A stretch of DNA of 64,000 nucleotides, taken from NCBI GenBank assembly GCA_905182995.1, contig CAJJDP010000020.1, positions 623,453-687,452 of the forward strand, written 5' to 3'. The notes under the pieces were generated by a model that saw nothing but the letters and a program-made list of their open reading frames with translations, was not told where the DNA came from and did not search any database. The DNA is from Paramecium octaurelia (taxonomy: Eukaryota; Ciliophora; Oligohymenophorea; Peniculida; Parameciidae). Shown piece by piece: positions 35,696 to 47,469 of the stretch; within the stretch, counting starts at the first letter, position 1, and each line of letters begins with the position of its first letter. The translations under genes and the position numbers were made by a program.

Positions 35696-37295
35696 TCACA
35701 CATTTGCTTATTTAACTTCTAATTCTATTAAAGTGTTTAGCTCGATTTAATTTTGCGATTCCACTCTTTCAATGATATTTTTCGATTCCTAGTCCCAATC
35801 AACAGTAAATAAAATAAAGAGGTCCAATATAGCTAAAATTAAATTTGCTATTCCAAAACCTTGCCAAATACCAACTACTCCTTGATCTAACCCCCATTTA
35901 TATGCGAAAATGGATACAATTGGAAGGCAAATTACGTAATAAGCTAAAATTGTTGAGTACTTGATAATGAATAATAATAATACAAAGACAAGATTAATTT
36001 TGTTAATTCCTTTCAAGGCTCCACTCAGTGTTCCTTATAAACCGTCGACAATCAGCATTCCTCCTATCAACCATGGAATAGTGTCTAAAAATATCTATTT
36101 AGCTCTCAAAGTGAACTCATTTTCATCTTAATTCGATGAATAAAAATTTGCCAGAGATTCTCTTTGACTCCAAATCAAAAATGATGAGAATGCACATGCA
36201 ATAATAAAAATTATTACTCCTAATAAAACATAGATTTTGGCTAATTTAATGTTTGCTCTACCCATTTCAGTTCCCACAAAAGTCATCAATGCAATAGATA
36301 AACAAATCGGAATTCCTATAATAATTTGGAAGTTTTACTAAAATAAATTCCACACATATTTTATAAACCCATATGAGCATTCATTTCCGAAATCCCTAAA
36401 CTCAATGCAATAAATGATAAAGTAAAAAAAACAAACAGTTCTGAAAATATATGCAAAACTATAGGAACTGAAGTTTTGATATATTGAAGTCCGAATTTCT
36501 TAAACCTATCTAAATCAGGTAGGATTTTAGTTCCATCAAATATTTCCTTTTTTAAATCAGTATTCTCAACAAAAACTAAATTATAATACTTATATTTTAC
36601 GGACTAGTCCTATAATGTTAAAGATTTCTGTTAGGATTATCACTGCTCCTGCTCCTGGCACTCCCCATTAAAAATACACTATAAAAATCCAACAAAATAA
36701 CCAATGAGTAAGTAGAGTACAAAAGTGGATTATTGTAAAAGGGTATGTTACTTTATGCGCTACCATAAAACATTTTACGCTTTCAAATTGAAATGCCAGA
36801 ATAAAGGCTGGTATCAAATAATATAAAAATTCTTAAGAGTAATCGGATGTTTATTATCGTTAATCCTCTGCCATAATTAAACTTAGAGGGTATTTTAAAA
36901 TTAAAAGAAAAATTCCCAAAGGAATTAGTGTTGCAGGAATCACATAAAGATTTAAATTAAAGTACCCTTTTGCAAGAGTTATTTTATTCGCTCCCAAAGC
37001 TTATGATGTATGCATATTTAATGATTAATTAAGTCCAAAACCAAATGGTGTTAATATCATGTAGACGCAAGTCAATGCGAAACCATAACCTGCATTTGCT
37101 ATTGGGTTTATTCTAATAAATTGATACAGCATACTCTTAGGAAATATAATGCAAACTAATAGACACACACACATCCAAGCAAATATAACCAAACACTGTT
37201 TAAAAAGTACATGTAACTAAATTGAAAAATAATTAAGATATCGACTCCTCGCGATCATTATCATTCCTCCTCGCTTTATCTTATACTTCAGCCAT
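35696..37295 (-). CDS. MATE family efflux transporter, 509 aa
   Basis: Multi-pass exporter expected to move organic cations or xenobiotics out of the cytosol in exchange for H+ or Na+. Starts MAEVQDKARRNDNDREES at 37295. Hallmarks: NAGYGFALTCVYMILTPFGF, NMHTSQALGANK (the GQALGA-type motif), WGVPGAGAV, LGISEMNAHMGLQN, FVGTEMGRAN, LQGTLSGALKGIN and QGVVGIWQGFGIANL. About twelve hydrophobic segments are evident. Three introns (22, 25 and 23 nt) give 510 codons, an exact multiple of three. The C-terminal tail after the last segment is short and charged. No regulatory neighbour is visible. Confidence 0.9.
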
Positions 37296-37738
37296 TTATT
37301 AATAATAATATGATTATATGAATAATATTTTGAAAATACTAGTAATTCTTTTTCAATTAAAAATATGGAATTTATAATAAATCAACGTTTTTAATTCAAA
37401 TAATATATATACTTCTAATTTAAAAATAGGTGGTTGTTTATAGTTTTATTTCATAATCAACATTCACTAATTTGATCAATGAAATGAAGGTAAAAAACAT
37501 AATATATTATTTTTTGTAGAGTTCATCTTTTTTCATAATATTATATTTATAAGAATGAGGAAATTGAAAAACTCGATTAGACTCTTTTTATAAAAACTTT
37601 GAATCAACTTCAAATCTCATGTTTTCACAATTTTTTTTTATTTGTTTTATATCAACCTTAGATAAAATTCTTAAATTTTATTATATATTTTTATTTATTC
37701 CATTAAAATTTTAAGAATATTATCATAAATTCTCATAT
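37296..37738. other. intergenic
   Basis: AT-rich spacer between two - strand genes; presumably the MATE promoter and the end of the WD40 gene. Confidence 0.35.
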
Positions 37739-38779
37739 TCATTCTAATTCAATTTATTTCCTCACTTAAAGACAAAAAGAAGTGTTATCCCAGGTTACTA
37801 AATATTACCAATCTTTGCTTATTGCTCCACAAATAAACCTTAAAGGATTGATTCGTAAGGATTTATTAAATGAGATGACTTGCTCTAAAGTGAATTCTCC
37901 TTTCTCCAAATTTTATAATTTCATTATCTTAAGTGAATTACCATTCTAAAATAAAAGCAGTTTTTTCTGATGATTGTAAAACAATGGAAAGGATCCTATA
38001 CAAGCTTAGAGGGTGTCACTTGTTTTTATATTTTAAAATAACGAGTACTATTCATTTTCTTTTTTTAACTTATAAACCCATATAGTTTCGGGGCTCTATT
38101 CTTTTAAGAAACCCTAATAAGGTTAAAATATGAACATTTCGTTCGTTATAAAGAGTATGTTTGGACCTTCTTTACTGACATGTATTTTCTATTTTACAAC
38201 CCAACATAATTCTTATTGAGTCAAAACTAATATTAATTAATCCATCCCAAGAGAGATTAGTGTAGTTCCATCTTCATTAATGGATAATTTTATAACAGAC
38301 TATGTGTGATGGTTTATTGTTTGAAAACAATGCTTTTTAGATATCCTTGATGAGATTCTCCAAAATTTGATTGTATGGTCTTTGCTGCTAGACATAAACA
38401 TTTCTTTGTTAATCGGATGTGACAAAACTTGAGTAATTGAATTCATATGACTTGCTAATTTGATGATGTATTTAGGATTTGACATCAAATGAACAGACAT
38501 TACAACAATCTTCATATCATGAGATCCAGATAAGAAAAATGATTGTTTTTACATTAGACTTAGAGATGTAACAAAATCTGTATGGTTGAAAAGTAGACTT
38601 AATCTATTCAAAGCTCCATTTTTAAATTAGAATACCTTGATGACGAATTTGTGACCTACCAATAGTAAATCATGTATTTCATCTATTGCAACAGCCCCGC
38701 ACCATGAATCTTAATGAATCGTATTATCCCCCAACAATTAATAATTTGCCTTCTCAAAGTTTTGATTGATTGAGAACAT
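37739..38779 (-). CDS. WD40-repeat protein, 346 aa (complete copy)
   Basis: Single exon from ATG 38779 (MFSINQNFEKANYQLLGDN) to TGA 37739-37741, 347 codons. Blades end in WD-like pairs: SGSHDMKIVV, SSSKDHTIKFW, SLGMDQLILV, with HTDFVTSLSL and HMNSITQVLSHP as the preceding GH-type strands. The fold should be a beta-propeller serving as a protein-binding platform; partner unknown. Similar short WD40 proteins are abundant in Paramecium. A truncated second copy lies in the duplicated block. Confidence 0.8.
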
Positions 38780-40584
38780 AATAAAAATGATTGTAGTTAA
38801 TAAAATGAATTCAATTACACTTTTATGCAATTGTTATTTAATTCTGATATGAATATATCAATTCAATTAGTAGAATATTGGTGATGCAAAAAAACAAAAA
38901 TTTGTTTTATCAAATTACTGAATCACAAAAGGGTTTGAGAAGCGCAAACATAACATCAAAAGTATACGATTGCAGATTAAATTAAAAATTTTTCAGGAAA
39001 TTTATTCTCTTAGGTGATGGTTATTATTTCAATAAAGCAATAACTCAAAACCTTATAAGTTAAAAAAGGAGCATATCAAAACGGTTAAGAATAATTCTGC
39101 TTTAATATTAACAAATTATCATAAGTAAAATTTAATTAGAATTGGAAAGTATATAAAATGAGAGGAGAACACGATAACTAAATTTANCCAGGTTACTAAA
39201 TATTACCAATCTTTGCTTATTGCTCCACAAATAAACCTTAAAGGATTGATTCGTAAGGATTTATTAAATGAGATGACTTGCTCTAAAGTGAATTCTCCTT
39301 TCTCCAAATTTTATAATTTCATTATCTTAAGTGAATTACCATTCTAAAATAAAAGCAGTTTTTTCTGATGATTGTAAAACAATGGAAAGGATCCTATACA
39401 AGCTTAGAGGGTGTCACTTGTTTTTATATTTTAAAATAACGAGTACTATTCATTTTCTTTTTTTAACTTATAAACCCATATAGTTTCGGGGCTCTATTCT
39501 TTTAAGAAACCCTAATAAGGTTAAAATATGAACATTTCGTTCGTTATAAAGAGTATGTTTGGACCTTCTTTACTGACATGTATTTTCTATTTTACAACCC
39601 AACATAATTCTTATTGAGTCAAAACTAATATTAATTAATCCATCCCAAGAGAGATTAGTGTAGTTCCATCTTCATTAATGGATAATTTTATAACAGACTA
39701 TGTGTGATGGTTTATTGTTTGAAAACAATGCTTTTTAGATATCCTTGATGAGATTCTCCAAAATTTGATTGTATGGTCTTTGCTGCTAGACATAAACATT
39801 TCTTTGTTAATCGGATGTGACAAAACTTGAGTAATTGAATTCATATGACTTGCTAATTTGATGATGTATTTAGGATTTGACATCAAATGAACAGACATTA
39901 CAACAATCTTCATATCATGAGATCCAGATAAGAAAAATGATTGTTTTTACATTAGACTTAGAGATGTAACAAAATCTGTATGGTTGAAAAGTAGACTTAA
40001 TCTATTCAAAGCTCCATTTTTAAATTAGAATACCTTGATGACGAATTTGTGACCTACCAATAGTAAATCATGTATTTCATCTATTGCAACAGCCCCGCAC
40101 CATGAATCTTAATGAATCGTATTATCCCCCAACAATTAATAATTTGCCTTCTCAAAGTTTTGATTGATTGAGAACATAATAAAAATGATTGTAGTTAATA
40201 AAATGAATTCAATTACACTTTTATGCAATTGTTATTTAATTCTGATATGAATATATCAATTCAATTAGTAGAATATTGGTGATGCAAAAAAACAAAAATT
40301 TGTTTTATCAAATTACTGAATCACAAAAGGGTTTGAGAAGCGCAAACATAACATCAAAAGTATACGATTGCAGATTAAATTAAAAATTTTTCAGGAAATT
40401 TATTCTCTTAGGTGATGGTTATTATTTCAATAAAGCAATAACTCAAAACCTTATAAGTTAAAAAAGGAGCATATCAAAACGGTTAAGAATAATTCTGCTT
40501 TAATATTAACAAATTATCATAAGTAAAATTTAATTAGAATTGGAAAGTATATAAAATGAGAGGAGAACACGATAACTAAATTTA
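37790..40584. repeat. exact 1397-bp duplication around an n (37790-39186 and 39188-40584)
   Basis: The sequence following the n at 39187 repeats 37790-39186 exactly at +1398. The second copy starts inside the WD40 gene, which is therefore truncated there. Best read as an unmerged contig overlap. Confidence 0.9.
39188..40177 (-). CDS. truncated duplicate of the WD40 protein
   Basis: Identical to 37790-38779 at +1398, starting at 40177 and cut at the n before the last 17 codons or so. Probably an assembly duplicate, not a pseudogene. Confidence 0.45.
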
Positions 40585-40662
40585 ACCCATAATCAAAGGG
40601 TCAAAGTATTCAAAAAGCAAGGTTATCAGACACTATTAATTGATTATAAAAATAACATTTGA
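40282..40662 (+). CDS. hypothetical basic protein, 126 aa or longer
   Basis: ATG 40282 (MQKNKNLFYQITESQKGLRS) to TGA 40660-40662, 127 codons, Lys/Arg/Gln-rich. A further protein-like stretch (FGKAIQLQKMMKWNMIYEF) follows in the +1 frame to 40800 and may be another exon. A truncated identical start is at 38884 in copy 1. No family recognised. Confidence 0.4.
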
Positions 40663-40899
40663 CAAGATTAAAGTTTGGTAAAGCTATTCAACTTCAAAAG
40701 ATGATGAAGTGGAACATGATATATGAATTTACAAAAGCAGGGATTAAGAAAACCAAACTCATTTATACGCCTTCAGAAGGAGTCATCATTTAAAGTTTCT
40801 GAAGATAGCTTCAGCTAATTAACGGAATTATAACTATAAAATATTTAGAAGGATTAATATTAATTCTGCAAATTGAATAAACTTATTTTAATTTATTAA

Positions 40900-41186
40900 A
40901 TGGAATTAAAATTAAATACCTCTTGTCTCAATTAGAAATCTTAAATAAAATCAAGTTTAGCAACCAATAATCAACACGATCAGTCTCAACTATTCGTTAA
41001 TTTTACAAAAGAATAACCCATCCAATAAAATCCTTAGCCTTATGATCCGAATTGTTTAATTTATTCATGATAATAGGTTCAACATATTAATACAATGTGA
41101 TTGTAGAAGGAGTTATATTCGATGTACTAGCTCCTTGTGATTTGTTAAATGATTTTATACCTGAAAAAACAGAATTAGAAGAATGA
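40900..41186 (+). CDS. hypothetical protein, 87 aa, one intron
   Basis: MELKLNTSCLNQKSQIKSSL at 40900, intron 41054-41076 (23 nt), ending ...FIPEKTELEE at TGA 41184-41186; 88 codons. Asn/Gln-rich first exon, acidic end. The clean intron with phase-preserving join supports it as a real gene; no family recognised. Confidence 0.55.
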
Positions 41187-41940
41187 GTTTATATTTTTAT
41201 AATTAGCATTGAATAGATCAATATTAGATTCTCATCTGCTCAATTTCTCATACAAATTTTGAGTAATTTCATTTGGCAATAATTATCTAGAACAATAAAG
41301 AATTCTCAGAATATTCTTAGAATCTTTGTTTATACTTTAAAGTTTAGGTTCCTATTCATAAATAATTCAAAATTATAAGCATTTCATTTTTTACCAAATT
41401 CTTATTAAAGTCTAAATTATCATTTCAAGTCACTAGCAAAGTATTTCTTGATTATTTTTTTCTAATGGCCTTAATCGTTCATAAATTCCCTCTTTACAAT
41501 AAATCATTCATAAAACACTCTTAAATCTTAATTTGTAATGATATTTAGTTTCTATATTATTCTCTTTGATATAAATAAATACTTATATTTTAAGGAAGTG
41601 ATTAGTCGAAAATTTTAATTTAAGCATGTAAATGACAGAAAAATATAATTACAAATATAGAATTATTCTAATTTTACAAATATTCATCATGCATTTTGTT
41701 TTGCTTAGAAATAGAATTTTGATAATTTAATAAAATGATGATTGGTGATATTTAGCTTAAGAATTTTGATAAAAAGAATTAATAACTGTACATTTAGTAG
41801 AGTGATGTCAAAATTAATTTGAATCTATTCTTTCTATTCGATAGTTTCTTATTAATAATTTGAAATTTAAAATAATCAACTACCAATTAAATAAATTCCA
41901 AATTAATATTAATAATTAGATAGTTTAGTATTACATTAAA
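41187..41940. other. intergenic
   Basis: About 750 bp AT-rich sequence without a credible frame, before the kinase relic. Confidence 0.35.
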
Positions 41941-42430
41941 ATTTCATTTTGCTCAATTGGGTGAATATCAAACAATATTTCAAGTCTTACATAAACGCAC
42001 AGACGGAGCGATTTTAGCCTTAAAAACGAACATCGATGATTTTCTTACAATTATCTATCTAATAAATGCGAAGAGCAATTTAAGTTATTATAACAACTCG
42101 TTAAAAAGAGTTTGCTGGAAATTGAGAACATAATGAACAATATTATTCCATGGCCCTAAGAAAAGAATTGGCTTTGATTATTAGAATGTATAAGTTTGAG
42201 AGGAGGAAGAGAAACAAAGGATAATGCATTTTTACAAATAAATGTAGACCTAATTGATTTAGCTTCGTTAACTGGTCTAGATGTTCATCAATTTGATTAG
42301 AGTGAATGAAATTATCGAAGCTTAAACATCAACTTTTCAAAAATAAAGTTATTGATAGAATGACAGTAGATGAGGTATTTAGTTGAAGAAATAATAAATC
42401 AAAGAATATTTGAAAGTCAATGTAAATTGT
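41941..42430 (+). pseudogene. degraded protein kinase fragment
   Basis: The start reads like a kinase N-lobe with a degenerate Gly loop and the conserved lysine (GEYQTIFQVLHKRTDGAILA, then LKTN). Later stretches look like hinge and C-lobe remnants (LLECISLRGGRETKDNAF, DLIDLASLTGLDVHQF) with an in-frame TGA between WPQEKNW and LLEC. A final IDRMTVDEVFS resembles subdomain XI. No HRD or DFG motif is present, and the C-lobe is far too short, so this is a relic with an internal deletion plus frame damage. Resemblance to Wee1/Myt1-type kinases is loose. Confidence 0.55.
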
Positions 42431-42591
42431 AATTTTTTATTATTCAATTTTAAAGTGATTATCTCTCTATATTAGAAATTTATTTAATTCATTAGGGATA
42501 ATTATTTAATTTTTTCCAATATAAATTAATAGAATTTACATATATGTACATATCCTTATACTATATATTTCACAATAACATTAATAATTTT

Positions 42592-44781
42592 ATGAAAAAT
42601 TTAATTGGAAGGGCCCCTTAGTCCAAAAAAGTTTAATCATATCCAATAACATTATTGGATGGTACAAGTTCAATGAATTTTGAATATGAGGCAATTTTGA
42701 AGGCTCACCAAAAAAACTTCGATGACCTCAAAGACCAATAATTAAAAATTCAATTTACAGAAGACGTCCATGATTTTGAGCCTTTTATGGCAGCTGGGTC
42801 AGGTGACATTACTAAAGCATTCAAATATGTTTTAAACAAATTGTTGTCTGAAGAGTTTCCATAACATATTACAATAATCTTTATTAGTGATGGCGATGAA
42901 AAATTCATTTTGAATGAACTTGAAGAGTTGATTTAAAAAATTAAGGAAAAAAAATATTAAATATAATTTGTTTCTATTTCAATAGGGAAATGGTTTCCGA
43001 ATACTATCTCAAATCAATTGAGAGCACAACTTCATAATACAGAATTTATTGAACCTATTTATCATCATGACAAAAACCCAGAACGCACAGAAGATGAAAT
43101 GTTTAATTTTTTTGACTACACTTTTCAAATAATTAGATCTTAATCTCTAGTGTACTAAGACCTACTGGAGACAGATAAGGAAGTAAAATTGACGTTGATT
43201 TCTAATCCTTAAAATACTTTACCTGCTGGAGCACTATTTATTTCTGAAGAGTAAGTTAGCATCAATGGTTAACCAATAGAACCTTCAAATGATATAAAAG
43301 ATAAAAAAGACATATTAGTTAAATCTGCTTAATAGGCATTGATCTTATTTGCTAGTGAGGTTGATGAAAAAGCATTAGAAAATTTTTAAACAATAAAGGA
43401 ATTTTCTGATTTAGTAGTAAATGAAGCGAAATAAGACAATCAATAATAGGGATAGACAGAACAGGAATAAAAACTTGACATTCAGTTTAATAATGCTATG
43501 TTAATTGTGAACTAATTTGCAGTCGGAGATGTTGATTTAGATTAATGCACTCCAAGTACTTTAACAGATTTATAAGCTAAATTGTCAGATCCTGATGCTT
43601 CTGCTGGTATTTAACTGATAGCACAATAAATATCAGTAAGTGATAATTTAAAAGATTTAGAGCCTGATAACATTAATGCAATCCAAAAGAAAAAATTAAA
43701 AAATGTCGGATGTTATGCTAGAGCTCAAGCTAAAATGAAATAGATTCAATAATTATAGTAAACTTATGAGTCTGCATAAATCACTATGGCCAAAGAAATT
43801 ATTATAAATGGATTAAAAAAATACAAGTCCTTATTCAATCAAAATTAACAATAGTAAGATGTTCGAGAAATTCTTAATGAATACTATAAATCCACTCTTA
43901 TTGAGCTTGATTCAGTTTTTGAAAGAGTCTAATTGGCCAAGGTCGACGAAGAATCATATGATCTATTAAAGGAGTTGAATCTGATGATGAAGGAAATTGA
44001 TTCAGTTAGATTAATTAAGAAAGCCTTGCCTCCAAAAGAAGCTATTAAAATTCTTGATAATGTATTAGCTCATGCAGGCATCGGCATATAATAATCTATG
44101 GCAATCCCAGACATCAATGATGAATTTGATTTTCTCCCTGAATCCCTTAAATCTCAAATTAGACCAGAAAATGATGAGAGGGAGAATTTCGTCGTTGCCA
44201 TTTTTGACAACAATGACTCAATGAAAAATGAAATAGATTCAGCTATTTAGAATTTTAATTAAGAATTCTCTTAAATAGAAATCATTAAATTATTTTGGTA
44301 AAACACAAAATTTTCATTATTTGACTCCCAATAATAATATTCAAGCTTAGTTGATATTTTTAAACAGTTTGAAGAGAAGAATTATGCTTTGAAGACTAAA
44401 AAAATCTGCATCTGTTTGATCACTGATGGTTAGAATGATTATTCTAAATTGCATAAACAACTTAAAAGCCTTAAACCAAATAAATACCTTATAAAACTTT
44501 CATATGTTACTATAGGTTCATCTTTTCATTTTTAAATTACAAATGAGCTTGATAGAATGATGTAGAGCAGAAATCTTAAAGGTAAACCTTTAGTATTAAA
44601 TGTGCCAAGGTAGAAGACTGTTGGAAATTTTAAAGGCTAAATATCTTAATTAACCAATTCTACAACCGCTCTAAATATAGACTCTCATTTTGCAAAGCGA
44701 TTCTAGGATTTGAAAAATCATCTTTTCCCTTAGGCCTAAGTTGAGAAACAAAAATGGAATAACAAAAGTTAGATATATTGA
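42592..44781 (+). CDS. protein with two von Willebrand factor A-like domains, 729 aa
   Basis: Single exon of 730 codons from ATG 42592 (MKNLIGRAPQSKKVQSYP). The first VWA domain opens with a MIDAS-like LLDGTSSM (DxSxS with Thr in the middle) and has TIIFISDGDE. The second, C-terminal VWA has VAIFDNNDSMKNEI and ICICLITDGQND. Between them is a long acidic, Gln-rich helical region. VWA domains bind partner proteins through a metal; intracellular VWA proteins act in ubiquitin, transport and membrane-repair complexes. There is no signal peptide, so a cytosolic role is likely. Target unknown. Confidence 0.75.
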
Positions 44782-45231
44782 TTTTTTATAAACAACAAAT
44801 GAAAATTCAAATTAAATATATTTTATTCATCATAAGCTAATTAATTTTAATTTAATATTAAATTAAATTAAAAAACAATCTGATTTAAGTTTAATAAGCT
44901 CTTCCTCTTCCATTTTATATGTTGCTATGGGACCAATGAAATCAATTAGTAATATTCTAGAATAAAAACAACTCGTTCGTCTCGAAAACAAAATATATAA
45001 AAACAAACAGATAATCTTAATTATTATTTTTATAATTTTGGGACTTATTGATGAAAAAGTGTTCTATTGATATAGTTATATATTTTAGATATATATAATA
45101 AAATTGTCCATTGATTTTTTTAAAGTTAACTTAAATAAACTTAAGGTAATTCTAAATTTCATATTTCTTTTAATTTAATATACCGCAAAAAGAATGAAAT
45201 ATTAGAAATTAATAATTATTAAATAGCATCC
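44782..45231. other. intergenic between convergent genes
   Basis: AT-rich; no gene recognised. Presumably holds the two convergent 3' ends. Confidence 0.35.
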
Positions 45232-46403
45232 TCATAATGTAATTGTTTTAAAATAAAATAATTCAAGATAATTATGATTCTATAAATTAGCCTTACCTAA
45301 TACCATTTTAATAGGTTCCAGTTTAAATGTGTTTATAGTATCTAAATTTTACTTAAAGATATATTACATATTAAATCCATCATGTAAATCCACCCACAAG
45401 CCCTCTTTCAAACCATTTATATCATAATTTCCTCCTCCACTATAACAAATGAAGATAATAATTGTTACATGATCGTGTTATTTTCCAGAAAAATTGTATC
45501 CCATCTACCTACCTTAATATTGTTTTTATATTCTCCCCTGTATATAACTTAACAACAACTTAAAACTAATGATCTTTATAATACTAATAGAAATCTTCAT
45601 TTAATTCTATTCCTATTCCATTTTTCAATCCATTTTGATCATAATCAGTACTTCCACTGTATTTTATAAATTTCTAAATGATATTTTATACATGATTTTG
45701 GTTTAAAACATTGTATCCCATCTACCAATTTTATAATTGTCCTAATACTCTCCTGTATGAGTAACTTTACATGAGCTAATAAGATATTATGCATAATCAC
45801 CAATAATAATTTTCGTATAAATCAGTCCACAAACCAACTTTATTACCATTCTAATAACTACCTCCTCCTCTAAATTAAGTCTATTTGTAAACGATTACAT
45901 TTTCTATTTATCGTAAAATGTATCCCATCTTCCTTATTTATTTCCAACTTAATATTCGCCAACATATGTAACTGGTGAGAAGCTGTTTAAATTAACAATT
46001 AATACTCCCAATAATTTTCAAACAATTCAATCCACTTTCCTATTTTAGAACCATTCTCATCATAATATCCTCCTACATCTAATTATTTTCCTTTCCAAAA
46101 CGCTATCCATTTACCAGTCTATGTATTATTAATTCCATAATTCCCTTCCCATTTAAGATGTTTTATTTATTCCAAGTTCGTCATGATTATGGGCTTATTC
46201 TTTTAATCAATTATTTTTTCTCTATCTCAATATGATTACTCTTACATCCTTAATACATTTCCAAATTAATAGTAGATGAGTTCTGAATTACTTGTGAATT
46301 TTATTTAAAAAGTTGTTTTTTCAAATTACCAATAATAAGAATAAAACCCTTGTCTTCCTTTAATATCATAGATTTTATCTAAATCCCAGCCACTTTATAT
46401 CAT
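45232..46403 (-). CDS. MORN-like repeat protein, multi-exon
   Basis: Starts MIQSGWDLDKIYDIKGRQ at 46403. After a first intron comes TNLEQIKHLKW and then repeat units of the form GGx-Y-x-x-x-G-x-K-x-G-K-W-x-x-L ... GEY-x-x-x-K-x-G-R-W (GGYYDENGSKIGKWIEL, GEYQVGNKQGRWD, GGGSYQNGNKVGLWTDLY, GEYQDNYKIGRWD, GGGNYDINGLKEGLWVDL). Each repeat is separated from the next by a short intron just before the Gly-rich start. Such MORN/YwqK-type strands often form membrane-associated scaffolds. The TGA at 45232-45234 ends the last exon in the best reading, but the final exon is uncertain. A paralogue is at 54953-57724. Confidence 0.7.
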
Positions 46404-46535
46404 TATTAAATAAATATTCTATATTACTTAAAGTTTATTTATATATATAATAATTGAAAATATTCATTCTGTATTTATAAACTATTGTATACTTCTAAAT
46501 TATCTAATATTATTCAAAATTTCAAATTCAGAGAA

Positions 46536-47351
46536 ATGGTGAAAATGATTATATTGAAATATAAAATAAAAAATACAAGGATACTCAAGATCATTTTCAA
46601 ACTATTAATCAAAGTTATCGAAAATATTATATGTATTGATATTTTAAACTACAATCCAAAGTTAGGATTATTAGTTTTCGTAATCTAATCATTATTCTAA
46701 TAATTATTCATACATTTTAAATATGATTTAATTTAGATTTAGAGCGCCGTTGATGAGCTGATTGTGAATATTAAATCTTTATCTATCTTTGAGAAGTATA
46801 GATTATTCAATAAGATTCATCGTTTAAAGTTTTACAATCATTGATCAAAAAGCAAGGAAATCTTGAAGAAAAGAAGCATTCGTTAACAAAAGTATGATCC
46901 AAAAAAGGAATTCAAAGGATAGATAAGATTGCTTTATAAAGTAATCTAAAGAAGATTTTAAGCTCAAATACTTTCACCTATTTAATATGCCCTTACAAAG
47001 TAATTCAATAATTATTTTCAAAATGCTAAATTCCTTTATTTTCATCAATTCTTAATTTCTAAAATTCTTCTCTATCTAATTAAATTAAACATTACCATGC
47101 TATATAAAGGTAAAAAAGATGATATCTTTTCTGATATTGGTATATGTATCAAAATATATTATTCTATTAAATATTTCTCATAGAAATAATTATGGTTGAA
47201 ATAATCTTAATTATGTTTATAGAGGAGAGAAAAAATAGATGGCATTTATTAGTTACTATTGATGAAATCATATGAAGTAGTCTATCTTTAGTTGTACCCT
47301 CACTTCAAGAATTTTTAATACATTTAATTTTAAGGTGATCTATTAATTTGA
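46536..47351 (+). CDS. hypothetical Lys-rich protein, about 263 aa
   Basis: From ATG 46536 (MVKMIILKYKIKNTRIL) the frame continues to TGA 47349-47351 if a 24-nt intron carrying an in-frame TGA is removed near 46828-46851; the result is 264 codons. The body is coding-like (VDELIVNIKSLSIFEKYRLF; KYDPKKEFKGQIRLLYKVIQ; KGKKDDIFSDIGICIKIYYS). The first 60 codons are weaker and another frame there (YSKFQIQRNGENDYIEIQ) is equally protein-like, so the 5' exon may differ. No family recognised. Confidence 0.5.
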
Positions 47352-47469
47352 ATTATAAAAACTGAATTATCTTTGCTATTAATTATTTATTTAGAAGTAA
47401 ACTTCAATATTACAAAAGATGTACATGAATTTGAAAGGCCCCCTTAATCCTAATTAAGAATTCGTAACA

